From Chlorella sorokiniana (Eukaryota > Chlorophyta > Trebouxiophyceae > Chlorellales > Chlorellaceae): a stretch of DNA of 64,000 nt. The stretch covers positions 558,001-622,000 of the forward strand of contig CP084618.1 of assembly GCA_025917655.1 (NCBI GenBank), in the 5' to 3' direction. Below are positions 1 to 12,000 of this stretch, one piece after another. The notes below the pieces were generated by a model. The model did not search any database and was not told where the DNA came from. It was given only the letters and a program-made list of their open reading frames with translations. Made by a program: the position numbers and the translations under genes. Numbering within the stretch: position 1 is the stretch's first letter; each line of letters opens with the position of its first letter.

Positions 1-3000
1 GCCCTCAAGGCCAGCCGAGGCCAGCAGGCGCCGCAGCAGAGCGACCATACCACCCTCCCAGCAGCAGCACCCTTCCAGCCCCCTGCCCAGCTACCGCGGC
101 GGCGCCAGCTGGGCAGGGGCGGGGCCAGGTGAGAAGCGGCGCGGACTCACCGACAGCAGCTGCTGCACGCCCAGCTGGCGCAGGTTGCTGACCAGCAGCG
201 AGTCGAACAGCCCGCGCGGCATGCCGTACGGCGGCGCCGCCCCGCGGGAGGCTCCGCGGAGGGCGCCGGCGACAAGGCCATGGGCTGCTCGCCGCCCGCG
301 GCCGCCGCCGCCGGCTGCGCCTGCTCCGCCCGCCTGGCGGGCTCGGCGGCGGCTGCGGCCCGAGGCTGCGCCGCCGCCGACTGCTGCTCATAGAAGAGCA
401 TGTAGGCTGAGTTGGGGCGGTCGCACTCCTGAAAAACGCAGAGAAAGGAATCGAGGGAAGGAGGCGAAGATGGCGGCGTCAGGAGCTTGGGCAGGGCGGC
501 CGCCTGAGGGGGTGCGTCCTGTGCTGGCCCCCGCCGCCAGCTGCGGCGAAGAGGCAAGCAGAGACCCCGCCTGCCGCGCAACAGAAGGTACCTGACTCAA
601 CGTTGGATCGCCAACGACCATTGGGGGCTGCACTTGCACACCCCCGCCCCAGTCCCGTCCCCCCCCGCCCCCGCCGGCCAAAGGCACCTGAGTGAGCCCC
701 TCCGGAACGAAGCGCCCCCGAAGCAGTCTTTGTCCAGGCTGGCGGGGTCCCACGGCTCCACGCTCGTGTCGTCAAAGCAGTACCACCGCTCCTTATCCGC
801 GGTACCATGCTCGCGGTCCTGGCAGCGGGACGGGGCGATGCCCAGGCGAGGAGGCGTCAGGCCCCCAGCAGCAAGGGTGCCACACGCCATGAACAGGGCG
901 CAGGAAAGAGGGACCGGCTGCGGAGCGCACCAGTCTGCACAACACGAGCTGCAAACGCGGAGCCCTTCCATCCCCCTACACCCACACAGAAAACAGAGAT
1001 GGACCCATGGTGGCGGGGGAGGGGCCACATACCTTGATGTACGAGTAGTAGTGCCCTGCAAAGGCGCTGCCACTGTGCACCACCACGCCACAGAGGCGGT
1101 AAAGGTAGTGCCCCCGGTCCCGCTTGCCCGCCGACTCCTGCACGACGCACCGCCCACCAGAGCCGTCGCATCAGGAGTGGGGATCCGTCGCATCAGGCCC
1201 GAAACAGCACGGGCTGCCCTTCCGTGCGGCCAGCGCCGACAGTCGACGAATGCGGTCGCAAACACGCACTGCCCAGCGCCCGCGGGCCACCAGCGCCCTC
1301 ACCCGTCCGTCGGCTTCATCCGCGGCCTCCACCGTGTAAGGGTAGAGGTCGAGCTCCAATGGGAACTCAAAACGATCCTTGACCTGCGCAAGGAACCAAA
1401 CACTGCGCGAATGAGCCAAACTCGGCTGGACAGGGCACAGGGGCTCTGCCAAGCAGCTCGGCGGAAGGGAGGCAGCGGCTGGGGTGCGGGGCGGGGGGAG
1501 CGCGGCCGGTGCACAGCATTGGTTGGCAGGGCGCAGTGCTGGGCTGTGCGTTCAGGAGGCCGGGGTGGTGGCAAACAGGAGGGGGAGGGGGTGTCACACG
1601 AAGGGCTGAGCGCAGCCACAACAGACACCCGCCTTCCAGCGCTGGTACGTCTCGTAGTCCCACTCGAAGCGCTTGAGGTGCAGCGCCAGCGTGTGCGGCA
1701 GCGCCTTGAGCAGCGTGCGCTTCTCGGCGTCCACCTGCGCCCGGGCAGCAGGCAAGTTTTGGGATTTGCTGGTGCACAGAAAACTTGCCGCCGTCGGGCC
1801 CACTGCGCACGCTTCAGCAACGCGTTCCACAGCACGTGTGCTGGCGGCGGTGCCGCCGTGCGCCCCGGCCCCCACCCCTTGCCTCACCCACCTGGCCCCC
1901 ACCCACCAGCACACGCACCACCACTAATGCCCCCGCATGCGCTCCGGCCCACACCCATCCTTGACCTCGCCCCCCCGCCCCCCCAAACCCACCACCACCA
2001 GCATCACCGCCATCACAACCACCCGCACACCCACCTTCTTGCCCAGCTCCTCGCAGTGGTACTGGTTCTGCCCGTCCATCAGCTCCTTGGACACGTAGGA
2101 GTCGAGGCTCTCGGCCAGGGTGCGCTTGCCGCGCACATCCAGGCTGATCTGGTAAAACTCCTCCTCCTGCTTGGGGTGAGTGTGTGTGTGGGTGTGTGGG
2201 TGTGGGTGTGGGGGGGGGTGGGGGCGCGCTAAGGAGGAGAGAAAGCAGAAAGCTGCTGCATACGCAAGCCGTGAGGCTCGGAAAAGGTTGTTTGTAAGGG
2301 CAAACGCGCGTGGCTGGGGAGGCCTTGGATGCCCCCGCCCCCAAAAAAAAAAAAAAAAACTGGAAAAAGAAACAAGCAGCCTACAACCAGCCGCAGCAAC
2401 CGCCTACCCGCTCCGACCGGTGCTCCGGCGCGCCGATGACTGTGATGACCTGGGCAAAGGCGCCTCCCAAGGCGGCGTGGATGGCGCGGGCGGCCCGCCG
2501 CCCTCAGGTGCTCGTCCACGCTGTCCTGCAGGCGGGTGAAGAACTCGTAGGCGTCCTGGTGCTCCCTGCGGATTGTTTTTTGGGGGGGGCAGGTGGGTGG
2601 GTGGGAGTTTTGGTTGCAGGAGTCGTTGTGCAGGGGGCAAGGGTGCGTGCAATCGTTGTGCAGGGGGAGAGAAGGGTGTGTGCAGACATTGTGCAGTCCA
2701 CGCTGGAGGCGGCGATGCGCGGGCGACTGCGGGCGCTATTGCTTCGCGCCCTTCCCTGCCGCCCCCTCATCGCAGGCTCGCTTCAGTCCCTGCCCTCACA
2801 ACGTTTCCCTCGAACCTGCACAACGACCATGCAGTAACTTTGTTTGCTCGGTTCCCTCCCCACACCTGATGTTGACGGGCTGGCCGTCATAGTCCTTGAA
2901 CGCCCGCCAGAAGCCCCGCGGCTCAAACCACGGCTCCACGCCCAGAGCCAGGTGGGCAAACATGACCTGAAGATGGGAAACAATGGGTTGCATGGTGGGT

Positions 3001-6000
3001 GGCATGGCAGGAGTTGGAAGGAGGGTGTGTGTAGGGGGGGCAGTTGGGGGGGTACAGAGCGTTGTAGAGGCGAGAGGTTGTAAGGAAAGAGGGGGCGCCG
3101 CCCCTGGACAGCCGGCAGAAGCGCGGAGATGTTCGATGCTGCGCTGCGTCGTTCTGAGCGGGGCTCACCTGCACTTGATGGAACAGGCTGTCCTGCTGCT
3201 CCTCGAGCGGCACGCTGGGCGCGCTGAGCACGAGCCGCCTGCGGGGGACAATCAAGCGGTACAAAACCACGTCACATCTAGGCAGTGTAATTCTTGCTGG
3301 CGTACCTGCACAGAGTGCCGGCTGGACGCTGGCAGGAGGCTATATTTGGGATCTTGCTGGCGCACAGTGGCCCTGCATGGGGGCTGAGAAGTGCATGCCA
3401 GCGGCAACGGCGGGAGCCGGCGGCTCGTGCAGCCGCTGCACAGCAGCAGGCTGCCGCCCGCCTGACGGTGGGCTGCATGAAGAGCTGCTGGAACACGCTG
3501 CTCATGTAGCACGTCGCGCCGCCGTTCTGCAGCCCCGCAAACGACCTGCGGCGGGTGGCAGGGTGGGGGTGGGGGGTGGAAAGCGCTGAGCGCGTGCCGC
3601 ATGAGGAGGCACAGACTGCGGCCTTTGCCAGGAGAGATTGGATTGAAAGCAGTAAACAAGCCATGCTCGGGCAGAGGGGCGGCGCCGGGCTTCCTTTCCC
3701 CTGCTGGCCCAGGGGCTGCCTCTCACTCCGGGGCACGCAGCGCCTGCAGCGGCACGTTGTTGAACAGCTGGGGCAGCAGCGCGGCGGCGGCGGCGTGCAC
3801 GCCGGTGGCCAGCTGGTCCTGCACGTACTGCCAGCAGCCGCTGTCGTGTACTGCGAGGTCCAGCAGCAGGTCGAAGGCAGCTTCCCTGCTGCTTCCGACC
3901 GCGTGCTGCGCATGCTGCGCTCGGCTGGCGGCCACGCAGCGCTCCGCCGCCGCGTCCGCCGCCGCCAGGTCCGCGGGCGGCGGCGGGGGCGCGCCGGCAG
4001 GGCGCCGGCGGCAGCCGCCATGGCGCTCAGGGCGAGCGCCTCCCGCTGCCGCAGCAGGCTCAGCGCGGGGAAGCAGCAGCCGTGGAGCAGGGCTGCTGCC
4101 AGGTGGTGAGTCTGCGTGGGGCGGGCAACCGGGCGGCCACAGAGGCGTGGAGGGGTGGTGTGGGCTGCCTGGCACACGCTCGATAACCCTCAGCTCTCCC
4201 CACACCCACGCACGCTGGTACGCTCCTCCCTACAGCAGCCTCCCTGCTCATGCGACGCCTCGGCAGCACCTTCACGCTGGCAGGGCCAGCTCCGCTGCCC
4301 AAAGCGGCCCCGCTCACGCTGCGCTGCGTGAGACAACAGAGAGCAAAGCATGCCCCGCTGCTGCTGCACAGCGCGGGCAAAATGATGTGGGCAAAAGCAA
4401 AGCGGCGGCGGCGGGGGCCCACCATGCCAACCTCCCGGCAGTCCAGCCGCCGTATGAGGGAGCCCACCACCGCCGCCAGGCCGTCTATGGGCTCCGCGCG
4501 CTCGATCGCGCCCGACAGGCGCTGCAGCAGCACCCGGAGCAGCTCGCGGGCCGCGGGAAACTGCGCCAGAGGGGGGGTGGGGGGTAGGGGGTCTGTCAAA
4601 CAACAGAAGGTAGGTTGTGTTGCGTGGAGTGTGCAGGGCGGCAGGGATGTGGGGGTATCGGCCGGCTGTACTGCCGTGCCCGCAAAACCTGCTTGTGCCG
4701 CCACCGGGCCCTGCTGTGGCTTCTTCCGGGACAAAAACGGGCGCGGGGGGGCGGCGGCAGCAGCCAGCGGGGATGCAGCGCGCGGCAAGCCCGCAGGGCG
4801 CCAACACCGGCTTGCCTCGCTTTCCTCCAGGGTATCGACAAAGTGGCTGCACAGCACCATCTGCTCGCCGCTGCCGCCGCCCCCGCGCCAGCAGCGGGCG
4901 CACCACGTGAGCAAAGGCCCAGCGGTGGACCGGCGGCGCGGCCGCCGCAAAGCGCGGCAGCCAGTCGGCGGCGAGGCGGCGCAGGGGGCGGAGGCGGGGT
5001 GGAGCAGCAGGGCGCCCACGGCGGCGCGCAGCGCCCGACCGCGCGCCCAGCAGCGCCTGCACGGCGCCGTGGCTGGCGGCGGCCAGCCGGCGCAGCAGCT
5101 CCAGCGCCTGTCTGCACAGCTCGGGCAGGGCGGCGGGGTCCACGGCGGGCTGCGCCGCCGCTGCACCGCCAGCAGGCACCCCCGGGCTGCCCCTGCTGCT
5201 GCTCGGCGCTGCAGCCCAGCGCGCTGCACAGCATGGCGACGCAGTAGCGCGCCGCGGCGGGGGCCAGCGCGCGCAGCGCGGCTGGCGCCGCCGCCGCCGC
5301 GGCCGCCACCTCGCCGTCGCCGCCATCGGCCTCGCTGGCCGCGCTACCAGCCGCCGCGTCGGAGCTCTGACCCGCCCCGCTGTCCACCTGCATGCTTGCT
5401 GGCTCTGACAGCTGTGCGGCCGCCATGCCAGCAGACACCTCCGCGGTGGCCGACGGGGCGGCGGCCGCCGCCGCCGCCGCCTCCTCCTCTTCGGCCGCCG
5501 CCAGCAGGTGGTGCAGCAGCAGCAGCATGGCGCGGTGCGCGGCCGCCGCCACCTCGGGGTGCGTCGGCGGCGGCGTCGGCGGTGTGGCGGCGGCGGCCAG
5601 GCCGGTGGCGGCGTCCAGCAGCACTGCCAGGGCGCCGGATCGCAGCAGGCGCAGCCGCAGCGCCTCCGGCTCCCCCCAGCTCAGCCGCTTCGGCGCCGCC
5701 TTGGCCGGGATCCCCTGCCGCGCTGCTGGCGATGGAAGGGAAGAGCAGCGCGCAGGTGCACTGCAGCGCATACATGAGCACGCCGGGCTGGGCGGCGGCG
5801 CCAGCTGGCGCCGCGCCGCCCCCGCCAGCAGCGCGCGCAGCGGCGCCGCCGTCCGCCGCCGCCAGCGCGCCGCGAAGGTCCCGCAGGGCCGCGGGGCAGG
5901 TGGGCAGCGCGCCCAGCAGCTGCAGAGCCGTGGACGCCTCGCTCGGTTGCTGCGGCGGCGGCGGGCGCGCGCCGGCCTCCGCGGCGGGCGGCGGCGCTTG

Positions 6001-9000
6001 GAGCATCGCCAGGATGAGGGCAAACGCGTCTGGCTGCAGCAGGGGAAGGGCGGGAGCAGAAGCAGCAGGCAGCGAGAAGTCAGTGAGAACGAGGGGGTGC
6101 TGGCGGGGTGGCAAGCTTCGGCATTTGCCGAACGGGCATGCAACCATGAAGGGCACAGCACTGCCGGCAATGCTTCCCCTCCCCAACCCCCCAGGCCCGC
6201 TGGCGCCGCGCCTGCTGCACCAGCGCCTCGGCCGCCGCCCGCGCCGCCTCCTCCTCGGCCACGTTCCGCCCAGAGTGGCGGTTGGCCTTCTGGTTGAGGG
6301 ACGCCATAACGACCTGCGCCCACAGCACACCGGGTTCAAGCTCACAGAGTTGCAGCACAAAAGCCGACCACGCTTCCAGCAACGGTGGCTTTGGCAGCCG
6401 GCAAGCTGCACGCTGCCGCCGCCAAGCAGCCTCTTGCCAAGGGCAACGCTGCCGACATGAGAGGGATAGAGGAAAGGAGAGACGGGGTCCCAGGTCGCCG
6501 GGCGCCCTATCCGACCCGCAGGCAAAGCCAGGGCAGAGGCACCTGCTGCGCCGCGCGGCTCTCTCCCAGCGGCTGGCCGTCGTTGTCGAACTCGCGCCCC
6601 TGAGGGGGGGTGGGGGTGCGTAAAGGCGTGAGTGTGTGGGTGTGCTTGTTGGAACGCGCACGTCAGCAATTCCATCGTTCGCAAAGCTGCTGGCTCTTGG
6701 TATCGAGATGGGGACGGGGGCCGCTGGGCACGGTTGTCTGCGGAGCCGCAGCCGGCCAGAGCCGGCTAGCCGAGGCGCAGCGGGCTCGGCGGCGCGGCGG
6801 GCAGGCGGCGGCGGCTCTCACCCCGCCCAGCAGGCGCACGTACTGCGGCGGGCGGCCGAGCCACTCGGCGACCGTGCGGCGCAGCTGCCCCACCGGCAGG
6901 TTGTCGGGCAGGACCAGCTCCTGCTTGTACGCCTTGTGGCCCTGCTTGGTGGAAGGCGCAAAGCAGCTGAGCTGGCAGATGCAACACAGATGCAGTTGCC
7001 AGGGAAACAGGGGCCGCGCCAACGAGCAGCAGCTGGGGTGGGGGTCCAGGAGACGCCGAGGGGCAGGCCGGCCCCGCTGCATGCGGCGGCACAGGTGTGG
7101 CAGGGGACAGGAGCAGCAGGGCCCGCCCTTCTCGCCTGCTGCGGTGGCAGCTGCAGGGTGAGCGTGAGCGGGAAGCCGCGCCAGCTGCAGCGGTGGGCGG
7201 CCGGGCGACGGCATGCGCTTGCCCTGCGGCGCGGCGGCAGCGGGTGCATGGGACTCGGTGGGTGGGTGGGTGGGGGACCGCCTGTCAGCACAGGCGCCTG
7301 CCACATGCCGTGGGCGCCGCATTGCTGGCTCCAGCAGGATGCCCAGCACATGCCAGTCACGCGTGCTGGGACGCCCGCCCTGCCAGACCGGCAGTACCGC
7401 CCACCTGGCACTCCTCCACCAGCAGTACCAGGTACCGCAGGATGCGCTGGCTCGCCCGGGACGCCCCCTCGCCGCCCAGCTCCAGCGTCGGCGGCGAGCT
7501 CCAGCTCGGCGCCTCCGCCGCTGCCCCCGCCCCGCCGCTGCCGCCATCGCCGACGCCGCTCACGTTTGCTGCAGCACCCCGCACGCCGGCGTCGGCCCGC
7601 AGGCGCTCCAGGCAGCGCTGCACCTCTGCGGCCAGCAGGCGCTGCCAGGCGGCGCGCTCCCGGTCCGGCAGGTGGCGCATGTGCACCGCCACGGTCCGCG
7701 CCAGCAGGGTGGCGGCGGAGCGAGAGACGAAGGGCTCCTGCGCCTCCAGCGCCAGGCGCCAGAGGAAGCCTCGCACCACCTCCTGGTTGTGCTGCGGGGG
7801 GGGGACACGCCAGAACTATTGATTCAGCAGCACGAACAAAAGGCCGGGGTGGTGGCTTTCAAATTGAACGCGCTGGTGCAAGGATCCCGTCTGCCCGCCA
7901 ACCCTGGCGCCTCAGCCCCTGGGCAGTGTCCCAGCGCATGCCAGCTGCCGGCAGTGCAGGAGGGGGCCTGGAGCGCAACCGCTCACCGGCGTGACGACGG
8001 CCAGCTGCAGCGTGATGTCTTCGGGCAGCAGCTCCACGTCCCACCTGCGACAGCAGCAGGGCTCAGCCGGTCACAGGCATGGCCCACGCAGCAGCGGCAC
8101 CGCCGCAACAACCGGCCTCCGATGCCGGATGCTGGGAGGGAACCAGTGGACTGCATGCGGCAGCCGACAGGAGATAAAGTGGGGAGCAGCGCAGGCAGCG
8201 GCGTTGGCGGCATGTCATATCGTCGTCGGCGGCAGCGCACTCGCTCAAGGCACAGAGGTGAGCCAGGAAGCAGCGCCAGGCGGCGAGCGTAAAGGCCCCG
8301 GGCGGCAGCTGGCACAGGCAGTTGGTCAGCACGTCGGCTGCGGGGGTGGGGGTGGGTGGGGTGGGGGCAACATTCGCAAGTGAGTGAGGGTGGTGGCCAT
8401 AGCGGCAAGCCCAACTGGAAAGAGAAACACGGAAAAGAAAAGAACAAGTCAAAGAATCGGCCAGCGCCGGCCCAACCCTGCCCAAGCGGTCGGCTCCAAG
8501 TTGCGACATGCACCGACGCTAACAGGGCACAGTGGCTACAGCAAGCCAGGCTGCCAGCGAGCACCGCCCGCCCCCTCGCCCGCGGTGGCACGTGCCTGCC
8601 ACCTTCTCCATGACTTCCTTCCTGCGGGACGCCACCATGGCCGTGGCGAGGTCCCACGCCTTGTCTGCACACAACAGCACCCAGCTTTCCACTTGCACAA
8701 GGGTAGGGCATTGTTAACGGGGCCGCTGCGGCACGCAGCAGCAGCGACACATTTTTGTAGTTTCGTTGCTGCCGCCGCACCTGAGTCGTAGCGTGTGACT
8801 GCCAGCTCCGTCGCCCACTCCACCATCTGCTCCACCTGCTCCTGCAGCCCAGCCAGAGCCACACGGAAAAACCTCAATCATGGGACAGCCTGGGAGAGCG
8901 GCGCTCCCCGCGCCTCCGGGCCAGCGCAGGCGGCAGTTGCGCAGAAGCTGCACAGCGGCACGTCTCAAAAGGCGGCACACGAGCGGCGGTCCCTGCAGCG

Positions 9001-12000
9001 ACTGTGGCAGTCCCTGCCGCCATTCGTTTGCTTGCCGTGAGCAGGAAGAAGAGGCCGTGGTAGATGACGGCGCGCAGCAGCCGGTGCCAGGCGTCGGTGG
9101 CGTCGCGGTGGGAAAAAGCGCCCGCGGGGGCCCTCCTGCAGCGCCGCCGGCCCCGCGGGGACGTCGGGCGGCAGCTTGGCCCGCTGGCGGCGCAGCCATC
9201 TTGCGTGGCACTCCAAGCAGCGCTTCAGCAGCGCTGCGTCCGGGTTGAGCTGCTGCATGGCGGCACGCATGCGTTCCTGCGAGGGGGATTGTTGGGGGGA
9301 CGGGGCGGGGGACCAACCTCGGCTGGATCAGCATGGGTACGATTGAGGCAGCGACCAGCAAATCTGCCCCGCTCCAATCAATCAGCAGCTCTGCCCCCGC
9401 TCTAATCAATCAAAAACTCTGCCCCGCTCCGAGCCCAAGGACACGCGCTGGCAGCGCCGCCCGCCCACCGGCTTGTGCCACAGCTGGGTGAGCAGGGTGT
9501 GCAGCACCGCCGCTGCCGGCGCCGCCGCCTCGCCCTCCAAGGCATCCACGCACGCCTGCGCCGCCGCCAGGCCGCTTGCGCCGTGCCCGACGGCGCCATC
9601 ATACGTGGCACACAGCTCCGCGACTGCGAGCGCCGCGGGGAGCCGAGCAGGCAGGGGGAGCGCAGCAGTCACGTGCCACGCCTCTCAGAGCCACGCCGGT
9701 CTGAGGGAGGCACGCGGCTGAGCGGCGACAGGCGGCACTGGTGGACCAGGGCAGAGCGCCAATTGCCGCCTGGCTGGAGCACCGCCAAGGCAGCCACGAC
9801 CGAGCAAGCGCTGTGTTGTGGTGCTTTCTTCCTTTTCCTTTCATTTTTGGGGGAGGCAGAGGGGCGCCCTCGCAACGCAGGCGCGCGCGGCGCACTCACT
9901 GGCGTGGCTGCCGGCCACCTCCCTGGGCGCGTCGCGGCGCAGCTGGATGGCCAGCAGGCAGTCCAGGGTGCCTTGGCGCATCGCCCCCTGAACAGGCAAC
10001 AGCAAACCATGCCCAGCCTCTTCAGCGTTGCCGGTTGGCAGGCGAGAAGGGGGGTCAGGCAGCACAAGGGGGCGGGGCCCTGGACCCGTGCATCCCGAGG
10101 GGCGGGCCGCCCGCAGTGCGCCCCCGAGCCCGGGCTGCACAAGGCTGCCCGCGCCCGCTGCCAGCCGGAGGGGCGCCCAACCCCGTGTCGGCGGTGCAGC
10201 AGACAAGGGAGGGACCAGCCGCACGCTGGGCCGCGTTGCATGCGAAACTGAGCCAGCCCGGGCCCACCTTGGCGTCTCGCTGCGCCATGCCCACCAGCAG
10301 ACCGCAGATGGACAGCGCTTCGTTCACGCCGCTCGCCGCCGCCCGCACCTGCAGCCACGCGCAGCAGGCGCAACGGCGGCGGCCCGGTTGTGGCGCGCCG
10401 GGCGCGGGCAGAGCCCCCTGCTCTTGGCCGTCCCCGGCTGCTGGCTGCACATCCGTTGGGGAGCAGCTAAGCATCGCACCGCCTCGCGTCCCCGCGCCGC
10501 ACCTGCAGCCGCTCAAACAGCTGTGCCAGCTGGGCGGGGCGCATGTGCGGCCCCAGGCTGGCCAGGATGGCGTAGGCGTTGCTCTTGACGGCCTCAAAGG
10601 TGGTGGCGTCTGCGGGGTGCATGCGGGAGACGGGCAACGGGTGCAGGAAAGAACAACGTGAAGATAACGCGGACTCGATGATGGCGGGGGTGAGGGAAGC
10701 ACCAAGGGGTGGCAGGCTATGTGTTTCAGCGTGGCGGTGGTGGGGTGGGGTGGGGGTGAGGGGGCCGAGGTGGGGGGCAAAAAGGACTGCCATCCCACAC
10801 ACTGCCCCCCAAGAGCAGCAACACGCGGCCTGCATACAGCAACACGACCAGCCAAGTGGCGCCCCAAGCAGCAGCGGCGGCAGCATCCGCACCTTCGGTG
10901 AGCTGCCACAGGAAGGCGATGGCCTCCTCAGACAGCGCGCCGTGCTGCAGCAGCACGCCCAGCACGTACTGCGCCTGCACAGCGGGAGGAAAGCAGCGCT
11001 GCGCTCAGTTCCGCGCCCAGCGCGCGGCGGCACCCAGCGGCGATCACGGCGAGCGCCGACGAGGCTGGCTGCAGCGCCCGCGGGCCGCCTGCAAGCTGTG
11101 GCGGACGGTGCTCCAGGCGTGCACGGCACAGCGAACCACTGCACATGCGCGGCCAAACAAGGCGGAAGCCGGGCGACCCAGGCGGTACAAGCCCTGTACA
11201 AGCGGTGCAGGCAGGCCAGGCGGGACAGGACGCACCTGCTCCGCGTACTGCGCCTGGTGCAGGTTGGACCGCAGCATGAGCAGCACCACGTCGTGTTCTT
11301 GCAGCCAGGCGGCAAAGGCCTGCGGCGCGAGACGGGGCAGGAGCGGGCAGCGGCATCGCCAGTCAGTGCGCCCCGTCCTCAACCCGCTGCTGCCAGGCTG
11401 CACAGGCTGCGCATGCTGCACAGGCCACGCATGCTGCACAGGCTGCGCATGCTGCACACTTGATTTTGCCAAGCTCCAGCAGCGCGGGCAGCCCTGGCAT
11501 CCCCCAACAGCGTCTGACGAGGAGCACGGGGAAATGCCGCGCGCTGGCCCCCTCCCACCGACGCAGCAGTGTTGGAAGAAACGCAGAGCAAGCACAGCGT
11601 GCCGGCTTGCCTGCATGTCTGGCTCCAGGGCCGACCGGCAGAAGGTGAACCAGAGCAGCTCGCGCAGCTGCTTGACGCCCGCCAGCTGGCGCGTGAAGGA
11701 CGGCGCGCGCAGCAGGCGCAGCACGTGCTCCCGCTGCAGCGGCCCCACCTGCGGGGGGAGCAGGGGAGACGGGGGCCACGCGGGAGTGTGACCGCATGGG
11801 AATGTGACCGCGCGGGGAGCGTGAGCCATGCGCGGCGGCGGCCAGGCGGGCGGGGCGTGGCGCGAGAGGCTGCAGGCGAGTCGGCGCACGGCAGGCACAG
11901 CGCGCACCTCCTGCGCAGCGGCTTCCGGGAGGTGACCGAGGCCAGCAGGCTACGTGTGAGGAGGAGCACCTGACGGAGGGTGCGTGGGGATGGGGGAAGG

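Noticed and set aside
634-2232. Open plus-strand frame of 532 codons
   Set aside because: It lies opposite the conserved USP catalytic exons (His box, FEFPLELDLYPYT) and contains low-complexity PH/HH runs. It is a GC-driven antisense shadow.
2343-2359. Poly-A run as a sign of a retrocopy
   Set aside because: The run lies in an intron of the USP gene on the opposite strand, with no target duplication or adjoining intronless gene.
4250-6460. Open plus-strand frame of 736 codons
   Set aside because: R/P/A-rich composition with no motif, antisense to helical USP exons on the minus strand. It is a product of high GC.
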